From an uncultured Leifsonia sp. (GTDB lineage Bacteria > Actinomycetota > Actinomycetes > Actinomycetales > Microbacteriaceae), in contig NZ_CAMFLC010000006.1 in NCBI RefSeq assembly GCF_945957465.1, forward strand, positions 62,001 to 126,000: DNA of 64,000 bases, given 5' to 3'. The translations under genes and the position numbers were made by a program. The notes below the pieces were generated by a model. That model ran no database searches, was not told where the DNA came from, and was given only the letters and a program-made list of their open reading frames with translations. Every line of letters begins with the position of its first letter. Position 1 is the first letter of the stretch. This document shows positions 42,872 through 51,925 of this stretch, one piece after another.

Positions 42872-44511
42872 CCTCCGGGCCGCTCGACCACGACGCTCTC
42901 GCCGCGGAGGTGCGGCACGCGGTGGAGGCTCCGCCCACGCGCATCGCGATCGTCGGCGGAGGCGTAGCGGGACTCGTGGTCGCGCGGGAGTGCGCCCGGC
43001 CCGGGTTCGAGGTCACGGTGTTCGAGGCCTCCGATCGCGTCGGCGGCTCGGTGGCTCCGCTCGCGATCGACGGCCTGACGCTGGACGCCGGTGCCGAGAG
43101 CTTCGCGACGCGGGGCGGCCACGTGGCCGACCTCCTCGACGACCTCGGCCTCGGTGAGGCGATCGTCACGCCGAACCCGGCCGGGGCGTGGGTGCGGAAC
43201 GGCTCGCGCAGCGTTCCCTTGCCCCGGGCGGGTCTGCTGGGGATCCCGAGCTCCCCCCTCGCCACCGACGTCGTCGCGGCGATCGGGTGGGGCGGCGCGG
43301 TTCGCGCATACATGGACCGGCTGCTTCCCGTGCTCAAGATCGGCCAGGAGCGCCGACTCGGAACGCTCGTCCGCAAGCGCATGGGGTCGAAGGTCCTCGA
43401 CGAGCTGGTGTCGCCGGTCGTCACCGGTGTCTACTCGGCGAACCCCGACGAACTCGACGTCGATGTGGTCGCCCCCGGACTGAACGCCGCGCTGACACGG
43501 CTCGGCTCGCTCTCCGGCGCGGTGGGCGACCTGCGCTCGTCCGCCAAAGCGGGCAGCGCTGTGCAGGGAATCCGCGGCGGCATGTGGAAGCTGCCGGCTG
43601 CGCTCGCCGACGACATCGTCGCCCGCGGCGGCGTCATCCGCACGGAGGCGCCGGTGATCGGCGTGGAGCCATGGGTCGCCCCTGGCCCGGAGGAAGTCGC
43701 GGCACACGCTGTCGAGGAGGCCCTGGCCGGATCGTACGACGATGCCGATGCCGATGCCGACGCCGGCGCCGGCAGGGCGGCCGGGGAGCCGTCCCCGCCG
43801 CTGCCGAGCCCCGCGGACGACCGTCCGGCGCGCTGGACGCTCCGGCTGGCCGGTGGTTCGACCGTCGATGCCGACGTCCTCGTCGTGACGGCCCCCGCCG
43901 ACGCCGCGCTCGCGCTGCTGCCCGGCACCGACGCGCGGCTCGCCGATCTGGCTGCGCTGGACTGGCCCGCCGCGTCCAGCGTCGAGCTGGTCACGCTGGT
44001 CCTGACGGACGATCGCATCGGCGCCGCTCCGGTCGGCACGGGTGTCCTCGTCGCCGACACCGGCGCGTCGGGCGTCGGCGCGAAGGCGATGACGCACTCC
44101 AGCGCCAAGTGGGCGTGGGTGGCGGAGGCCGCGGGGCCCGGGCGTCACGTGGTGCGCCTGTCCTACGGCCGTGCCGGCCGCCCGGCCGAGACGGTCGCCC
44201 TCAGCGACGACGAGCTCCGCCGTCGCGCCGTCGCGGATGCCGCGGCTCTCCTGAATATTCCGCTCACGGAATCCGATGTCTCCGCATTCGCCCGGACCCC
44301 CTGGACGAACGCGCTTCCCTATGCGACAGTGGGGCAGCGGGAGCGCATCCAGCGGGTCCGCGACGAGGTCGAGGGCGTCGAGGGTCTCGAGGTGACCGGC
44401 TCCTGGCTCACCGGCACCGGGCTGGCATCCGTCATCCCGGACGCACGCCGGGTGGCGGAGCGAGCACGGGGTCTACGCTGGAAGGCACTGACCGACGACC
44501 TGAAGAGGTGA
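42868..44511 (+). CDS. hemY: coproporphyrinogen III / protoporphyrinogen oxidase (HemY/CgoX type)
   Basis: This 547-residue FAD protein oxidises the porphyrinogen ring. It has the Rossmann start '[18 protein letters not shown]' (about residues 25-42), '[26 protein letters not shown]', and the C-terminal FAD contact '[28 protein letters not shown]'. Because hemQ and a Cys-rich ferrochelatase lie downstream, the substrate is most likely coproporphyrinogen III (CgoX). An acidic '[12 protein letters not shown]' insert at about residue 290 lies in a loop. It starts with GTG overlapping hemE (GTGA). Confidence 0.92.
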   Translation: MTSGPLDHDALAAEVRHAVEAPPTRIAIVGGGVAGLVVARECARPGFEVTVFEASDRVGGSVAPLAIDGLTLDAGAESFATRGGHVADLLDDLGLGEAIVTPNPAGAWVRNGSRSVPLPRAGLLGIPSSPLATDVVAAIGWGGAVRAYMDRLLPVLKIGQERRLGTLVRKRMGSKVLDELVSPVVTGVYSANPDELDVDVVAPGLNAALTRLGSLSGAVGDLRSSAKAGSAVQGIRGGMWKLPAALADDIVARGGVIRTEAPVIGVEPWVAPGPEEVAAHAVEEALAGSYDDADADADAGAGRAAGEPSPPLPSPADDRPARWTLRLAGGSTVDADVLVVTAPADAALALLPGTDARLADLAALDWPAASSVELVTLVLTDDRIGAAPVGTGVLVADTGASGVGAKAMTHSSAKWAWVAEAAGPGRHVVRLSYGRAGRPAETVALSDDELRRRAVADAAALLNIPLTESDVSAFARTPWTNALPYATVGQRERIQRVRDEVEGVEGLEVTGSWLTGTGLASVIPDARRVAERARGLRWKALTDDLKR

Positions 44512-44518
44512 GGGACGT

Positions 44519-44833
44519 ATGCGGGGAAAGCTTCTCTTCGTGACCGGAGCGGCCGTGGGCTACGTGCTCGGCACGCGCGCCGGGCGCAAGCGCTACGAGC
44601 AGATGAGGTCGGCGGCGCTGAAGGTCTGGGAGTCGCCCGGCGTGCAGAAGCAGGTGAACGCCGTCGAGGACTTCGTCGCCGAGAAGATCGGCGAGGTCCC
44701 CGAGGCCGTGTACATCACGGTCAAGAAGGCCGTCGTGCGCGCCAACGACCGCCGCAGGGAGGCGCGGCAGCCCGGCCCGCGGCCGTCGGGGGTGGCCGTG
44801 GTGCCCGCGACGCGGGATGATCACCAGGAGTAG
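44519..44833 (+). CDS. YtxH-like small protein
   Basis: The 104-residue protein starts 'MRGKLLFVTGAAVGYVLGTRAGRKRYEQM', a single membrane segment followed by the basic 'GTRAGRKRYEQ' motif of YtxH-like actinobacterial proteins, then an amphipathic helix and a disordered tail. Its role is unknown; related proteins are tied to envelope stress. It starts seven bases after hemY, has GAGG before its ATG, and is the first of three small envelope genes inside the haem operon. Confidence 0.75.
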   Translation: MRGKLLFVTGAAVGYVLGTRAGRKRYEQMRSAALKVWESPGVQKQVNAVEDFVAEKIGEVPEAVYITVKKAVVRANDRRREARQPGPRPSGVAVVPATRDDHQE

Positions 44834-44869
44834 CGGCCGCCGGATGCGACCGAAGGGGCAGGTGAGCGG

Positions 44870-45280
44870 ATGACCGATCGAGAGCGGGCGAGATCTCAGT
44901 CGTTGGGCGAGCTGATCACGGCGCTGCCCCGGCTCCTCATCGGCTTGCTGAAGGCCGAGCTGGCCCACCTGCGTGCGGAGTTCGCCGAGAAGGCCAAGTA
45001 TGCCGGCATCGGCATAGGGCTCTTCGTGGTCGCCGCGGCCCTGCTGTTCTTCGCCGTGGGCGTCCTCGTCGCGGCCGCGATCCTCGCGCTGGCCGTGGTG
45101 CTCCCGGGATGGGCGTCGGCGCTCATCGTCTTCGCGGCGCTCGTGATCGTCGCCGTCGTCCTCGCTCTGATCGGCGTCTCGTCGCTCAAGCGGATGAACG
45201 GCGTCGCTCCGACGGAGACGATCGCGAGCGTCAAGACCGACATCGACGCGCTGAAGGGGCTGGGCAAGTATGACAACTGA
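44870..45280 (+). CDS. phage-holin-superfamily (Holin-X) membrane protein
   Basis: The 136-residue protein has a conserved N-terminal amphipathic part ('SLGELITALPRLLIGLLKAELAHLRAEF') and two membrane segments (about residues 45-70 and 76-100), the pattern of the actinobacterial Holin-X family. Despite the name these are chromosomal proteins of unknown role, and no phage gene is near. It overlaps the next gene by 11 bases. Confidence 0.8.
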   Translation: MTDRERARSQSLGELITALPRLLIGLLKAELAHLRAEFAEKAKYAGIGIGLFVVAAALLFFAVGVLVAAAILALAVVLPGWASALIVFAALVIVAVVLALIGVSSLKRMNGVAPTETIASVKTDIDALKGLGKYDN

Positions 45281-45485
45281 CCGCAGTGACGTCGATCGTG
45301 CTCGCGCCGAACTGGCCGCCACCGTCGACGCGATCACCTACAAGCTGAATGTGCCCCAGCGCACCGCGGAACGGGTTCGCCGGCTGCGGGAGGACAACCC
45401 GCTCGCCCTCGTCGGCATCGCGGTGGGGGCCGCCGTCGTGGTGGGCGGAGTCGTCTGGGGGATCGTGGCGGCCTCCCGCCGGTGA
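45270..45485 (+). CDS. DUF3618 protein
   Basis: The 71-residue protein has the DUF3618 pattern: 'DVDRARAELAATVDAITYKLNVPQR' followed by a single C-terminal membrane helix (about residues 46-67, 'ALVGIAVGAAVVVGGVVWGIVAA'). YtxH-like, Holin-X and DUF3618 genes commonly sit together in actinobacteria and probably form one membrane-associated assembly. Function is unknown. Confidence 0.8.
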   Translation: MTTDRSDVDRARAELAATVDAITYKLNVPQRTAERVRRLREDNPLALVGIAVGAAVVVGGVVWGIVAASRR

Positions 45486-45525
45486 CCGTTTTTGCCTTCA
45501 CAGGTTTGCGAGGGAGACTGTCGGT

Positions 45526-46275
45526 ATGAGTACCCCGGCTGCCGTCCCGGCAGAGTCGACCTCCCCCGAATCACGTCCCTCCGAACAGGCTGCCCCCGAA
45601 GTCCCGAGCGGGTTCACCCTGTGGGCTGTGCTGCGCCGTGACCCGGCGCGCCCCGACGACCTCGACGGCACCGACGTCCCGAAGGCGGTGCAGGAACTCG
45701 AGGGCGTCATCGCCGATCTCGAGCTGCAGAACGTCACCACCCGCGGCCTGTACGACGTGAGCGGCCTCCGCGCCGACGCCGACGTGATGGTCTGGTTGCA
45801 CGGCCCGGACGCGGAGGGCCTGCAGTACGCGCTGCGCCAGCTCCGCCGCACCCGTCTGCTCAAGGCGCTGCTGCCGACGTGGAACGCCATGGGCGTGCAC
45901 CGCGACGCGGAGTTCAACCGCTCGCACGTCCCCGGATTCCTGCGCGGCAAGGAGCCGAAGGGCTGGCTGTGCGTGTACCCGTTCGTGCGCAGCTACGAGT
46001 GGTATCTGCTTCCCGAGGAGGAGCGGTCGCAGATGCTGGCCGAGCACGGGCGCAAGGGCGCCGCGTTCCGCGGGGTGCTGGCGAACACCGTCGCATCGTT
46101 CGCGCTCGGCGACTACGAGTGGATCCTCCCGCTCGAGGCCGACGACCTCACCGACCTCGTCGACATGATGCGCGACCTCCGCTACACCGAGGCTCGGCGC
46201 CATGTGCGCGAAGAGGTGCCGTTCTTCACCGGCCGCCGCATCCTCCCGGCCGAGATCGTGGAGGTCCTGCAGTGA
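45526..46275 (+). CDS. chdC: coproheme decarboxylase (HemQ)
   Basis: HemQ/ChdC turns coproheme into haem b with hydrogen peroxide, the last step of the coproporphyrin-dependent pathway. The 249-residue protein has a disordered first 30 residues, then the chlorite-dismutase-like fold with 'SHVPGFLRGKEPKGWLCVYPFVRSYEWYLLPEEERSQMLAEHGRKG'-region motifs: the catalytic Tyr in 'PFVRSYEWYLL' and the proximal-side histidine in 'AEHGRKG'. GGGAG precedes the ATG by ten bases. Its stop overlaps the hemH start (GTGA). Confidence 0.95.
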   Translation: MSTPAAVPAESTSPESRPSEQAAPEVPSGFTLWAVLRRDPARPDDLDGTDVPKAVQELEGVIADLELQNVTTRGLYDVSGLRADADVMVWLHGPDAEGLQYALRQLRRTRLLKALLPTWNAMGVHRDAEFNRSHVPGFLRGKEPKGWLCVYPFVRSYEWYLLPEEERSQMLAEHGRKGAAFRGVLANTVASFALGDYEWILPLEADDLTDLVDMMRDLRYTEARRHVREEVPFFTGRRILPAEIVEVLQ

Positions 46276-47453
46276 CGGGGACCGAGGCTGCGCCCCGGGT
46301 CCTGGGCGCCACGCCTGCCGCCGCATCCGGCCCGGCGCACGTCACCGAGCCCGTCGCCTACGACGCGATCCTCCTCGCCGGGTTCGGCGGGCCGGAGGGC
46401 CAGGACGACGTCATCCCCTTCCTGCGGAACGTGACCAGGGGCCGTGGCATCCCGGAGGAGCGCCTCGAAGAAGTCGCGCACCACTACCGTCACTTCGGGG
46501 GCGTGAGCCCGATCAACGACCAGAACCGCGAGCTCAAGGCGGCCCTGGAGGCCGAGCTCGCCTCGCGCGGGATCGACCTGCCCGTGCTGTGGGGCAACCG
46601 CAACTGGGACCCGTATCTCGAGGACGCGCTCCGGGAGGCCGACGAGCGCGGCCACCGGCGGATCATCGCGATCGCCACCAGCGCATACTCCTCGTACTCG
46701 AGCTGCCGCCAATACCGTGAAGACTTCGCCCGCGCGCTCGAGGAGACCGGGCTGGAGGGCACGATCCAGATCGACAAGGTGCGTCAGTTCTTCGACCACC
46801 CGGGCTTCGTCGAGCCGTTCATCGAGGGTGTGCGCAACGCCGTCGACGAGCTCCGCGAGCGGGTGCCGGGAATCGACCCGGCCACCGAGATCCGTATCCT
46901 CTATTCGACGCACTCGATCCCGTCGACCGACGCGGCCAAGTCCGGGCCGGCCGAGCGCGGCTTCGGCGAGGGCGGCGCCTACGCCGCTCAGCATCTGGCG
47001 GTGGCCGAAGTCGTCTCGCAGGCGGCGGCGGACGGCGTCATCGGGTGGGACCTGGTCTACCAGTCCCGCTCCGGCCCTCCCTCGATGCCGTGGCTCGAAC
47101 CCGATATCAACGACCGGATCGCGGAACTGCCCGCGCTCGGCGTCAAGGCCGTCATCATCGTGCCGCTCGGGTTCGTCAGCGATCACATGGAGGTGCTCTG
47201 GGACCTCGACAACGAGGCGATGGAGACGAGCGAAGAGAACGGTCTCATCGCGGTGCGCGTCCCGACGCCCGGTACGCACGCGCGCTACGTGAAGGGCCTG
47301 GTGGATCTGGTGCTCGAGCGGCGTGACGGCCTTCCCGTGGACCAGCGCCCGGCCCTGACTCCGCTCGGCCCGTGGTACGACGTGTGCCGCCCGGGCTGCT
47401 GCGAGAACGTCCGACTGGGCTTCAAGCCCGCCGCTGCGGGGCTCGCGCCGTGA
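46272..47453 (+). CDS. hemH: coproporphyrin III ferrochelatase with probable [2Fe-2S] ligands
   Basis: The enzyme (also CpfC) inserts ferrous iron into coproporphyrin III. The 393-residue protein shows 'LLAGFGGPEGQDDVIPFLRN', the active-site region 'ILYSTHSIPSTD' with the key His, and 'VIIVPLGFVSDHMEVLWDLDNEA'. Cys145 in 'YSSCRQYRED' and Cys372, Cys376 and Cys377 in 'VCRPGCCENV' match the places where mycobacterial ferrochelatase binds a [2Fe-2S] cluster. It starts with GTG, overlapping hemQ, and overlaps hemC in the same way. Confidence 0.94.
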   Translation: MTGTEAAPRVLGATPAAASGPAHVTEPVAYDAILLAGFGGPEGQDDVIPFLRNVTRGRGIPEERLEEVAHHYRHFGGVSPINDQNRELKAALEAELASRGIDLPVLWGNRNWDPYLEDALREADERGHRRIIAIATSAYSSYSSCRQYREDFARALEETGLEGTIQIDKVRQFFDHPGFVEPFIEGVRNAVDELRERVPGIDPATEIRILYSTHSIPSTDAAKSGPAERGFGEGGAYAAQHLAVAEVVSQAAADGVIGWDLVYQSRSGPPSMPWLEPDINDRIAELPALGVKAVIIVPLGFVSDHMEVLWDLDNEAMETSEENGLIAVRVPTPGTHARYVKGLVDLVLERRDGLPVDQRPALTPLGPWYDVCRPGCCENVRLGFKPAAAGLAP

Positions 47454-48451
47454 CCGGCACGGTGAGCCTGGCCGAGGGCCGCGCCGACCGGCGCGACGGC
47501 GTTCTGCGCATCGGCACCCGCGGGAGCGCGCTCGCGATCGCGCAGACCCGCGCGGTCGCCGAGTCGATCGCGCGTGCGACCGGCCTCGATGTCGAGCTGA
47601 TCACCGTGACCACCCACGGCGACACCTCACGGGAGTCGCTGTCCGACCTGGGCGGCACCGGCGTGTTCGCGACCGCATTGCGGGAGGCGCTCCTGGCCGA
47701 CGAGTGCGACCTGCTGGTGCACTCGCTCAAGGACCTCCCGACGGCTGCGGCCCCGGGCTTGATCGTCGGAGCCGTGCCGAAGCGCGCGGACGCCCGCGAC
47801 GCGCTGTGCGCCCGCGAAGGCTGGACCCTCGAGACCCTGCCCGAGGGGGCGACGGTGGGCACCGGCTCGCCACGCCGCGTCGCGCAGCTGAAGTCGGCAC
47901 GACCGGATCTGCAGGTGATCGACATCCGCGGCAACGTGGACACGCGGCTCGGGAGGGTGACCGAGGGCGACCTCGACGCCGTCGTGCTGGCGGCCGCCGG
48001 CCTCGGCCGGCTGGGCCGGACCGACGCGGTCACCGACTTCTTCGCGCTCTCGCAGGTTCCGACCGCACCGGGCCAGGGCGCCCTGGCGCTGGAGGTCCGC
48101 GAGGGCGAGCAGAGCGGCCGCGGCGACGTCGCGCGTGCGCTCAAGGCGGTCGACCACGCGACGACGCACGCCTGTGCGACCGCGGAGCGGGCCGTGCTCG
48201 CCGGCCTCGAAGCGGGCTGCGCGGCACCGATCGGCGCGTCGGCACTCGTCGACGACGGTCTGCTCTTCCTCACCGCCACCGTCTACCGTCCCGACGGCAC
48301 CGAACGACTCACCGCCTCCCACGCCGCCACTCCCGACTCGTTCGGCGCCGCCGACCTCGACGAGGCCGCGCGCGACGTCGGCGCACGCGTTGTGGCCGAA
48401 CTCCTCACGGCGGGAGCCGCCGACCTGGCCCCACTGGGGAGCTCACGATGA
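47450..48451 (+). CDS. hemC: porphobilinogen deaminase (hydroxymethylbilane synthase)
   Basis: HemC joins four porphobilinogen units. The 333-residue protein has '[16 protein letters not shown]' at about residue 20, '[11 protein letters not shown]', '[31 protein letters not shown]' and the cofactor cysteine in '[12 protein letters not shown]', where the dipyrromethane cofactor is attached. It starts at GTG 47450 (overlap with hemH) and its stop overlaps the hemD ATG. Confidence 0.96.
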   Translation: MTGTVSLAEGRADRRDGVLRIGTRGSALAIAQTRAVAESIARATGLDVELITVTTHGDTSRESLSDLGGTGVFATALREALLADECDLLVHSLKDLPTAAAPGLIVGAVPKRADARDALCAREGWTLETLPEGATVGTGSPRRVAQLKSARPDLQVIDIRGNVDTRLGRVTEGDLDAVVLAAAGLGRLGRTDAVTDFFALSQVPTAPGQGALALEVREGEQSGRGDVARALKAVDHATTHACATAERAVLAGLEAGCAAPIGASALVDDGLLFLTATVYRPDGTERLTASHAATPDSFGAADLDEAARDVGARVVAELLTAGAADLAPLGSSR

Positions 48452-49236
48452 CCTCCACGTCTCCTGCCCCGAAGCCGCTCGCCGGCTGGCGGGTGCTCGT
48501 GCCGCGGGGCGGTCCGTGGGGAGACTCCGTCGCGGCCGACCTGCGCGCCAAGGGCGCCTCGCCGGTCGTCGCCGCGATGATCAACTTCGCGCCCACCGCC
48601 GACGCGCCGGCACTCGAGGCCGCCCTGGCTCGCCTCGCCGCCGGCGGGTTCGACTGGGTCACCGTCACCAGTGCGACGACCGTGGACGTCCTGAGCGCGG
48701 CGCGGGCGGTCGTGCCGCCGACCACGCGCATCGCAGCGGTCGGCGAGACCACGGCGGCAGCGCTCGCCGCCGCCGGCTACAGCGTGGACCTCGTCCCCGC
48801 CGAGGACAACTCGGCGCGCGGGCTCCTCGAGGAGTGGGAGGCCGCGACCGGAGGTGCCGTCCCGCTGCGCATCCTCACGCTCCGTTCGGAGATCGCCAAG
48901 CCGCTCCTGACCGAGGGGCTGCGTCGCATCGGTCACCACGTCGAGTCGGTCGTCGCCTACCGCACGGTCGGCATCCCGGTGCCAGAGAACATCGTCGCCG
49001 ACGTGCGCGACGGGCTGGTGCAGGCCATCCTCGTCACCAGCGGTTCGGTGGCGGAGCAGGTCCAGGTGCAGCTCGGCCCGATCCCGGAGACGACCCTGGT
49101 CGCGGCCATCGGGCCGCAGACCGCGCGCGATGCGCGCGAGTACGGCCTGCGGGTCGACGTGGTGGCAGAGGAGCGCACGGCGGCCTCCCTCATCGATGCC
49201 GTCGCCGCTGCCGCCGGTCGCGCGAACGCCTCCTGA
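48448..49236 (+). CDS. hemD: uroporphyrinogen-III synthase
   Basis: HemD closes and inverts the linear tetrapyrrole made by HemC. The 262-residue protein has the two-domain HemD fold with '[25 protein letters not shown]', '[15 protein letters not shown]', '[21 protein letters not shown]' and the C-terminal '[34 protein letters not shown]'. Sequence conservation is low in this family, but these motifs and its position between hemC and hemB make the call firm. It overlaps hemC by ATGA. Confidence 0.93.
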   Translation: MTSTSPAPKPLAGWRVLVPRGGPWGDSVAADLRAKGASPVVAAMINFAPTADAPALEAALARLAAGGFDWVTVTSATTVDVLSAARAVVPPTTRIAAVGETTAAALAAAGYSVDLVPAEDNSARGLLEEWEAATGGAVPLRILTLRSEIAKPLLTEGLRRIGHHVESVVAYRTVGIPVPENIVADVRDGLVQAILVTSGSVAEQVQVQLGPIPETTLVAAIGPQTARDAREYGLRVDVVAEERTAASLIDAVAAAAGRANAS

Positions 49237-49261
49237 CGGCGGGCACCCAGCGGCGCGGGCG

Positions 49262-49267
49262 TAGGCT
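49262..49267 (+). promoter_or_regulatory. -10 box before hemB
   Basis: TAGGCT stands seven bases before the hemB GTG at 49275 in the 38-base gap after hemD, suggesting an additional internal promoter for hemB and hemL. Confidence 0.55.
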
Positions 49268-49274
49268 GGGGAGA

Positions 49275-50255
49275 GTGAGTGAGTTGCATCCCGTTGTGCG
49301 GCCGCGACGGCTCCGGCAGTCGCCGGCGCTGCGCCGTCTGACCGCAGAGACCCGCCTCCATCCGGCGGAGCTGATCCTCCCGCTGTTCGTCCGGGAGGGC
49401 GCCTCCGAGCCGCAGCCGATCGCGTCGATGCCGGGCGTCGCGCAGCACAGTCTCGACTCCCTGAAGCGTGCGGCTGTGGAGGCCGCGGAGGCCGGTGTCG
49501 GCGGAGTCATGCTCTTCGGCGTGCCCGAAACCCGCGATGCGACCGGCACCGCCGCCACCGACCCGCATGGCATCCTCAACGTCGCGACGCGCGCGGTCGC
49601 CGACGAGGTCGGCGACGCCCTCGTGGTGCAGACCGATCTGTGCCTGGACGAGTTCACCGATCACGGTCACTGCGGCGTCCTCGACGGCGACGGTCACGTC
49701 GACAACGACGCGACGCTCCTGCGCTACCGCGACATGGCGATCGCGCAGGCCGAGGCCGGTTCGCAGCTGCTCGGCCTGAGCGGCATGATGGACGGTCAGG
49801 TGGCCGCCGTCCGCGACGCCCTCGACGCGGCGGGCCGCACGGACGTCGTGATCCTCGCGTACGCCGCGAAGTACGCCTCCGGCTTCTACGGCCCGTTCCG
49901 GGAGGCCGTGGACTCCCAGCTCTCCGGCGACCGCCGTGCTTATCAGCAGGACCCGGCGAACCGCCGTGAGGGTCTGCGCGAGGCACGGCTCGACCTCGAG
50001 GAGGGCGCGGACATCCTGATGGTGAAGCCGGCCCTGAGCTACCTCGACGTCCTGAGCGATGTCGCGGCGATGAGCGACGTCCCCGTCTGGGCCTATCAGG
50101 TCTCCGGCGAGTACGCGATGGTGGAGGCCGCGGCCGCGAACGGCTGGATCGACCGTGAGCGCGTGATCGAAGAGACCCTGGTCGGCGCGCGCCGCGCGGG
50201 CGCCGACGCCGTGCTCACCTACTGGGCGACCGAGGTCGCGGGATGGCTGCGATGA
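49275..50255 (+). CDS. hemB: delta-aminolevulinic acid dehydratase (porphobilinogen synthase)
   Basis: HemB condenses two aminolevulinates to porphobilinogen. The 326-residue protein has 'PLFVREG', the active lysines in '[19 protein letters not shown]' and '[13 protein letters not shown]', and 'YQVSGEYAM'. The metal-loop motif reads '[14 protein letters not shown]': it keeps the first and third cysteines of the zinc-type site but has Asp at the middle one. The GTG at 49275 is chosen from the TAGGCT box seven bases upstream and the family N terminus; the same frame stays open far upstream in overlap with hemC and hemD. Confidence 0.96.
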   Translation: MSELHPVVRPRRLRQSPALRRLTAETRLHPAELILPLFVREGASEPQPIASMPGVAQHSLDSLKRAAVEAAEAGVGGVMLFGVPETRDATGTAATDPHGILNVATRAVADEVGDALVVQTDLCLDEFTDHGHCGVLDGDGHVDNDATLLRYRDMAIAQAEAGSQLLGLSGMMDGQVAAVRDALDAAGRTDVVILAYAAKYASGFYGPFREAVDSQLSGDRRAYQQDPANRREGLREARLDLEEGADILMVKPALSYLDVLSDVAAMSDVPVWAYQVSGEYAMVEAAAANGWIDRERVIEETLVGARRAGADAVLTYWATEVAGWLR

Positions 50256-51631
50256 ACGACGTGAACAGGGGCAGCGGTCACGCCGGCGACACGCAGGATC
50301 TGCAAAGTCTGGCCGACGGCGCCGCGCTCGGCGACGTCAACCTCGCGCAGTTCGAGCGTGCGCAGCGCGTGATCCCGGGCGGGGTCAACTCGCCGGTGCG
50401 TGCGTTCCGCTCGGTCGGCGGTACCCCGCGCTTCATGGTGTCTGCGCGCGGCCCCTACATCGTCGACGCCGAAGGGCGTGAGTACGTCGACCTGGTCGCA
50501 TCCTGGGGGCCGGCGATCCTCGGTCACGCGCATCCCGCCGTCGTCTCGGCGGTCCAGGAGGCCGCGGGTCGGGGGCTCTCGTTCGGCGCCTCCACGCCCG
50601 CCGAGACCGAGCTGGCGGAGGCCGTGCTCGGCCGGGTGCCGTTCATCGACAAGCTGCGGCTGGTCTCCACCGGCACGGAGGCGACGATGACGGCGATCCG
50701 CCTGGCGCGCGGCTACACAGGCCGTCCGTTGCTGATCAAGTTCGCCGGGCATTACCACGGCCACTCCGACGGCCTGCTCGCCGAGGCCGGGTCGGGTCTC
50801 GCGACCCTGTCGCTGCCGGGCTCCGCCGGCGTGACCGAGGCGACCGCGGCGCAGACGCTCGTGCTGCCGTACAACGACCTCGACGCCGTGCGTGCCGCGT
50901 TCGAGGCGAACGGCCCGGACATCGCGGCCGTGATCACCGAGGCGGCCGCGGCGAACATGGGCGTCGTCGCGCCGGACGAGGGCTTCAACGCCGCGTTGAC
51001 CGACCTGGCCCACGAGTACGGCGCCCTGCTCATCCTCGACGAAGTGCTCACGGGATTCCGGGTGAGCGAGGCAGGCTATTGGGGGCTCGACCGGAGCTAC
51101 ACGCCCGATCTCGTCACGTTCGGCAAAGTGATCGGCGGCGGGATGCCGTTGGCCGCCGTGGGCGGTCGGACCGAGCTCATGGACTTCCTCGCGCCGACCG
51201 GGCCGGTCTATCAGGCCGGCACCCTGTCGGGCAACCCGGTCGCGGTGGCGGCCGGCCTCGCTACGCTGGCGCACGCCGACGAGGCGGTGTACGACCGGCT
51301 CGACGTCGTGGCCGGCACGCTGTCGGCCGCGGTCTCGGGCGCGCTGGCGGCGGAGGGCGTCGCGCATCGCGTCCAGCGCGCGGGCAACCTGTTCAGCTTC
51401 GTGTTCGGCGACTTCGCGGCAGCACCGCGCTCGTATGCCGAGGTCCAGTCGCAGGAGGCGTTCCGCTACCGGCCGTTCTTCCACGCAATGCTGGATGCCG
51501 GAGTATCACTGCCGCCGAGCGTGTTCGAGGCGTGGTTCGTCACGGCCGCTCACGACGACGCGGCGGTCGACCGCATCCTGGACGCGCTCCCCGCCGCCGC
51601 GCGAGCCGCGGCCGCGGCCTCCGCGAGCTGA
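50252..51631 (+). CDS. hemL: glutamate-1-semialdehyde 2,1-aminomutase
   Basis: HemL turns glutamate-1-semialdehyde, made by HemA, into aminolevulinate. The 459-residue PLP enzyme has '[18 protein letters not shown]', '[21 protein letters not shown]', '[14 protein letters not shown]', '[12 protein letters not shown]' and the PLP-binding lysine Lys292 in '[12 protein letters not shown]'. The ATG at 50252 overlaps the hemB stop (ATGA); an in-frame ATG three codons earlier is equally possible. It closes the haem operon. Confidence 0.96.
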   Translation: MNDVNRGSGHAGDTQDLQSLADGAALGDVNLAQFERAQRVIPGGVNSPVRAFRSVGGTPRFMVSARGPYIVDAEGREYVDLVASWGPAILGHAHPAVVSAVQEAAGRGLSFGASTPAETELAEAVLGRVPFIDKLRLVSTGTEATMTAIRLARGYTGRPLLIKFAGHYHGHSDGLLAEAGSGLATLSLPGSAGVTEATAAQTLVLPYNDLDAVRAAFEANGPDIAAVITEAAAANMGVVAPDEGFNAALTDLAHEYGALLILDEVLTGFRVSEAGYWGLDRSYTPDLVTFGKVIGGGMPLAAVGGRTELMDFLAPTGPVYQAGTLSGNPVAVAAGLATLAHADEAVYDRLDVVAGTLSAAVSGALAAEGVAHRVQRAGNLFSFVFGDFAAAPRSYAEVQSQEAFRYRPFFHAMLDAGVSLPPSVFEAWFVTAAHDDAAVDRILDALPAAARAAAAASAS

Positions 51632-51650
51632 TACCCCTCGGCGGGGCGGA

Positions 51651-51887
51651 TCACTCGTCGGCGGCGGAGGGGTCGCGCGCGAGCGACTCGACATAGGTGT
51701 AGGTGGCCGACGCGGGCCAGCCATCGGCGTCGAGCAGCGCGTACACGTCGAAGTTGAGCTGACCTCCGCCACCTGCTGCGCGCCGCAGCGTGCGGGGAGG
51801 CACGTCGGACGGCGCCCGCACCGTCACCGTCTGCGGGTCCGCTCCGGAACGCAGAAGGCGGGCGTGGAAGGTGGTGGTCCGGGTCAC
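51651..51887 (-). CDS. small hypothetical protein
   Basis: The 78-residue protein begins 'MTRTTTFHARLLRSGADPQTVTVRAPSDVPPRTLRRAAGGG' and continues 'LNFDVYALLDADGWPASATYTYVESLARD'. It looks like a small beta-rich soluble protein and I do not recognise a family. It starts with GTG. It ends 19 bases from the hemL stop and lies upstream, on the same strand, of the sugar permease gene. Reading of its frame is supported by codon-position GC bias rather than by homology, so confidence is moderate. Confidence 0.55.
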   Translation of the reverse strand: MTRTTTFHARLLRSGADPQTVTVRAPSDVPPRTLRRAAGGGGQLNFDVYALLDADGWPASATYTYVESLARDPSAADE

Positions 51888-51925
51888 CGATCCACCTTCT
51901 CACACCCGCCCCGGGTCGCCGGCCG

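Noticed and set aside
44870-45280. Possible prophage remnant suggested by the holin-like gene
   Set aside because: The Holin-X family is chromosomal in actinobacteria and no other phage gene is near; the gene lies inside the haem operon.
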